Source: Deltaproteobacteria bacterium (GTDB lineage: Bacteria; Desulfobacterota; Binatia; UBA9968). Taken from it: DNA of 42,644 nt. Shown here one piece after another: positions 42,497 to 42,644 of the stretch. The notes under the pieces were generated by a model. That model made no database searches, had not been told where the DNA came from, and saw only the letters and a list, made by a program, of their open reading frames with translations. The stretch's first letter is position 1, and each line of letters opens with the position of its first letter. The position numbers and the translations under genes are program-made. The stretch covers positions 1-42,644 of the forward strand of contig VGTH01000047.1 in NCBI GenBank assembly GCA_016874755.1. Direction: 5' to 3'.

Positions 42497-42644
42497 GGTA
42501 GCGTCAAAGACTTCTTCGAGCTATGATCAAAGCGTGTGGAAATAGGAAATAGGTAGGCGTACCCTTTCGCGAATCTAAAAACGAAAGGCTGCCTGTTGGC
42601 GCAGGCAGGAAAGGATACGCCGATGAGAGAAAAGCACACTGAGG

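Noticed and set aside
42622-42644. Possible start of another plus-strand gene (ATG at 42622 with GGAAAGGA upstream)
   Set aside because: Only seven codons are visible before the window ends, so no product can be judged.

Overview
The window looks like chromosomal DNA of a GC-rich, Gram-negative, uncultured soil or groundwater bacterium. The content recalls metagenomic lineages such as Binatota, Tectomicrobia or Rokubacteria; this is an inference from gene content, not a phylogenetic result. The signs are many Sec-exported solute-binding proteins and lipoproteins, an aromatic-catabolism gene set, an ICL2-type isocitrate lyase, and many different palindromic repeats between genes. No rRNA, tRNA, CRISPR array, phage module or transposase gene was seen.

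Layout. (1) 195-6439, plus strand: three NitT/TauT-type solute-binding proteins (SBPs), a zinc-type MDR dehydrogenase, a frameshifted GxxExxY gene between inverted repeats, then a LigB-like extradiol dioxygenase, a UPF0016/GDT1 cation transporter and a LigA-like subunit. (2) 14210-6523, minus strand: an Old Yellow Enzyme, a rearranged M20 hydrolase pseudogene, an SBP, a UbiD decarboxylase, a second SBP and a Rieske ring-hydroxylating oxygenase. The two runs meet at a 29-bp-arm inverted repeat at 6446-6530. (3) 14276-16012: a membrane protein with three EF-hands, a probable group II intron remnant, and a small C2H2 zinc-finger protein. (4) 16260-22812, plus strand: a 3-hydroxyisobutyryl-CoA hydrolase-like enzyme, a 4,5-dihydroxyphthalate decarboxylase-like/SBP-fold protein, the start of a lost Rieske oxygenase, a class II aldolase, two SBPs and an amidohydrolase. 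(5) 27536-22837, minus strand: the glyoxylate shunt, with ICL2 followed by malate synthase G. (6) 29869-27750: an amidohydrolase, a truncated SBP and a CHAT-like ORF. (7) 29986-42496, housekeeping and envelope genes: an RmlD-like reductase, a glycine-zipper lipoprotein, a DUF3108 protein, a Cys/His-rich secreted protein of unknown function, a lone receiver domain, a lipoprotein with a methyltransferase fold, fused trehalose-6-P synthase/phosphatase, three small exported proteins, two tandem MFS transporters, an exported triple helix-hairpin-helix protein and a small membrane protein.

How it fits together. SBPs are interleaved with enzymes for oxygenation, decarboxylation, ring cleavage and CoA-thioester or aldol steps on aromatic acids (phthalate- or protocatechuate-like compounds are plausible). 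C2 units would feed the glyoxylate shunt. No ABC permease or ATPase accompanies any of the SBPs. The region is also scarred: four clear pseudogenes or gene fragments, one containing an inverted internal segment, and at least ten palindromic repeats, some running in frame through signal-peptide regions.

All family calls were made by eye from motifs and remembered homologues; no search was run.
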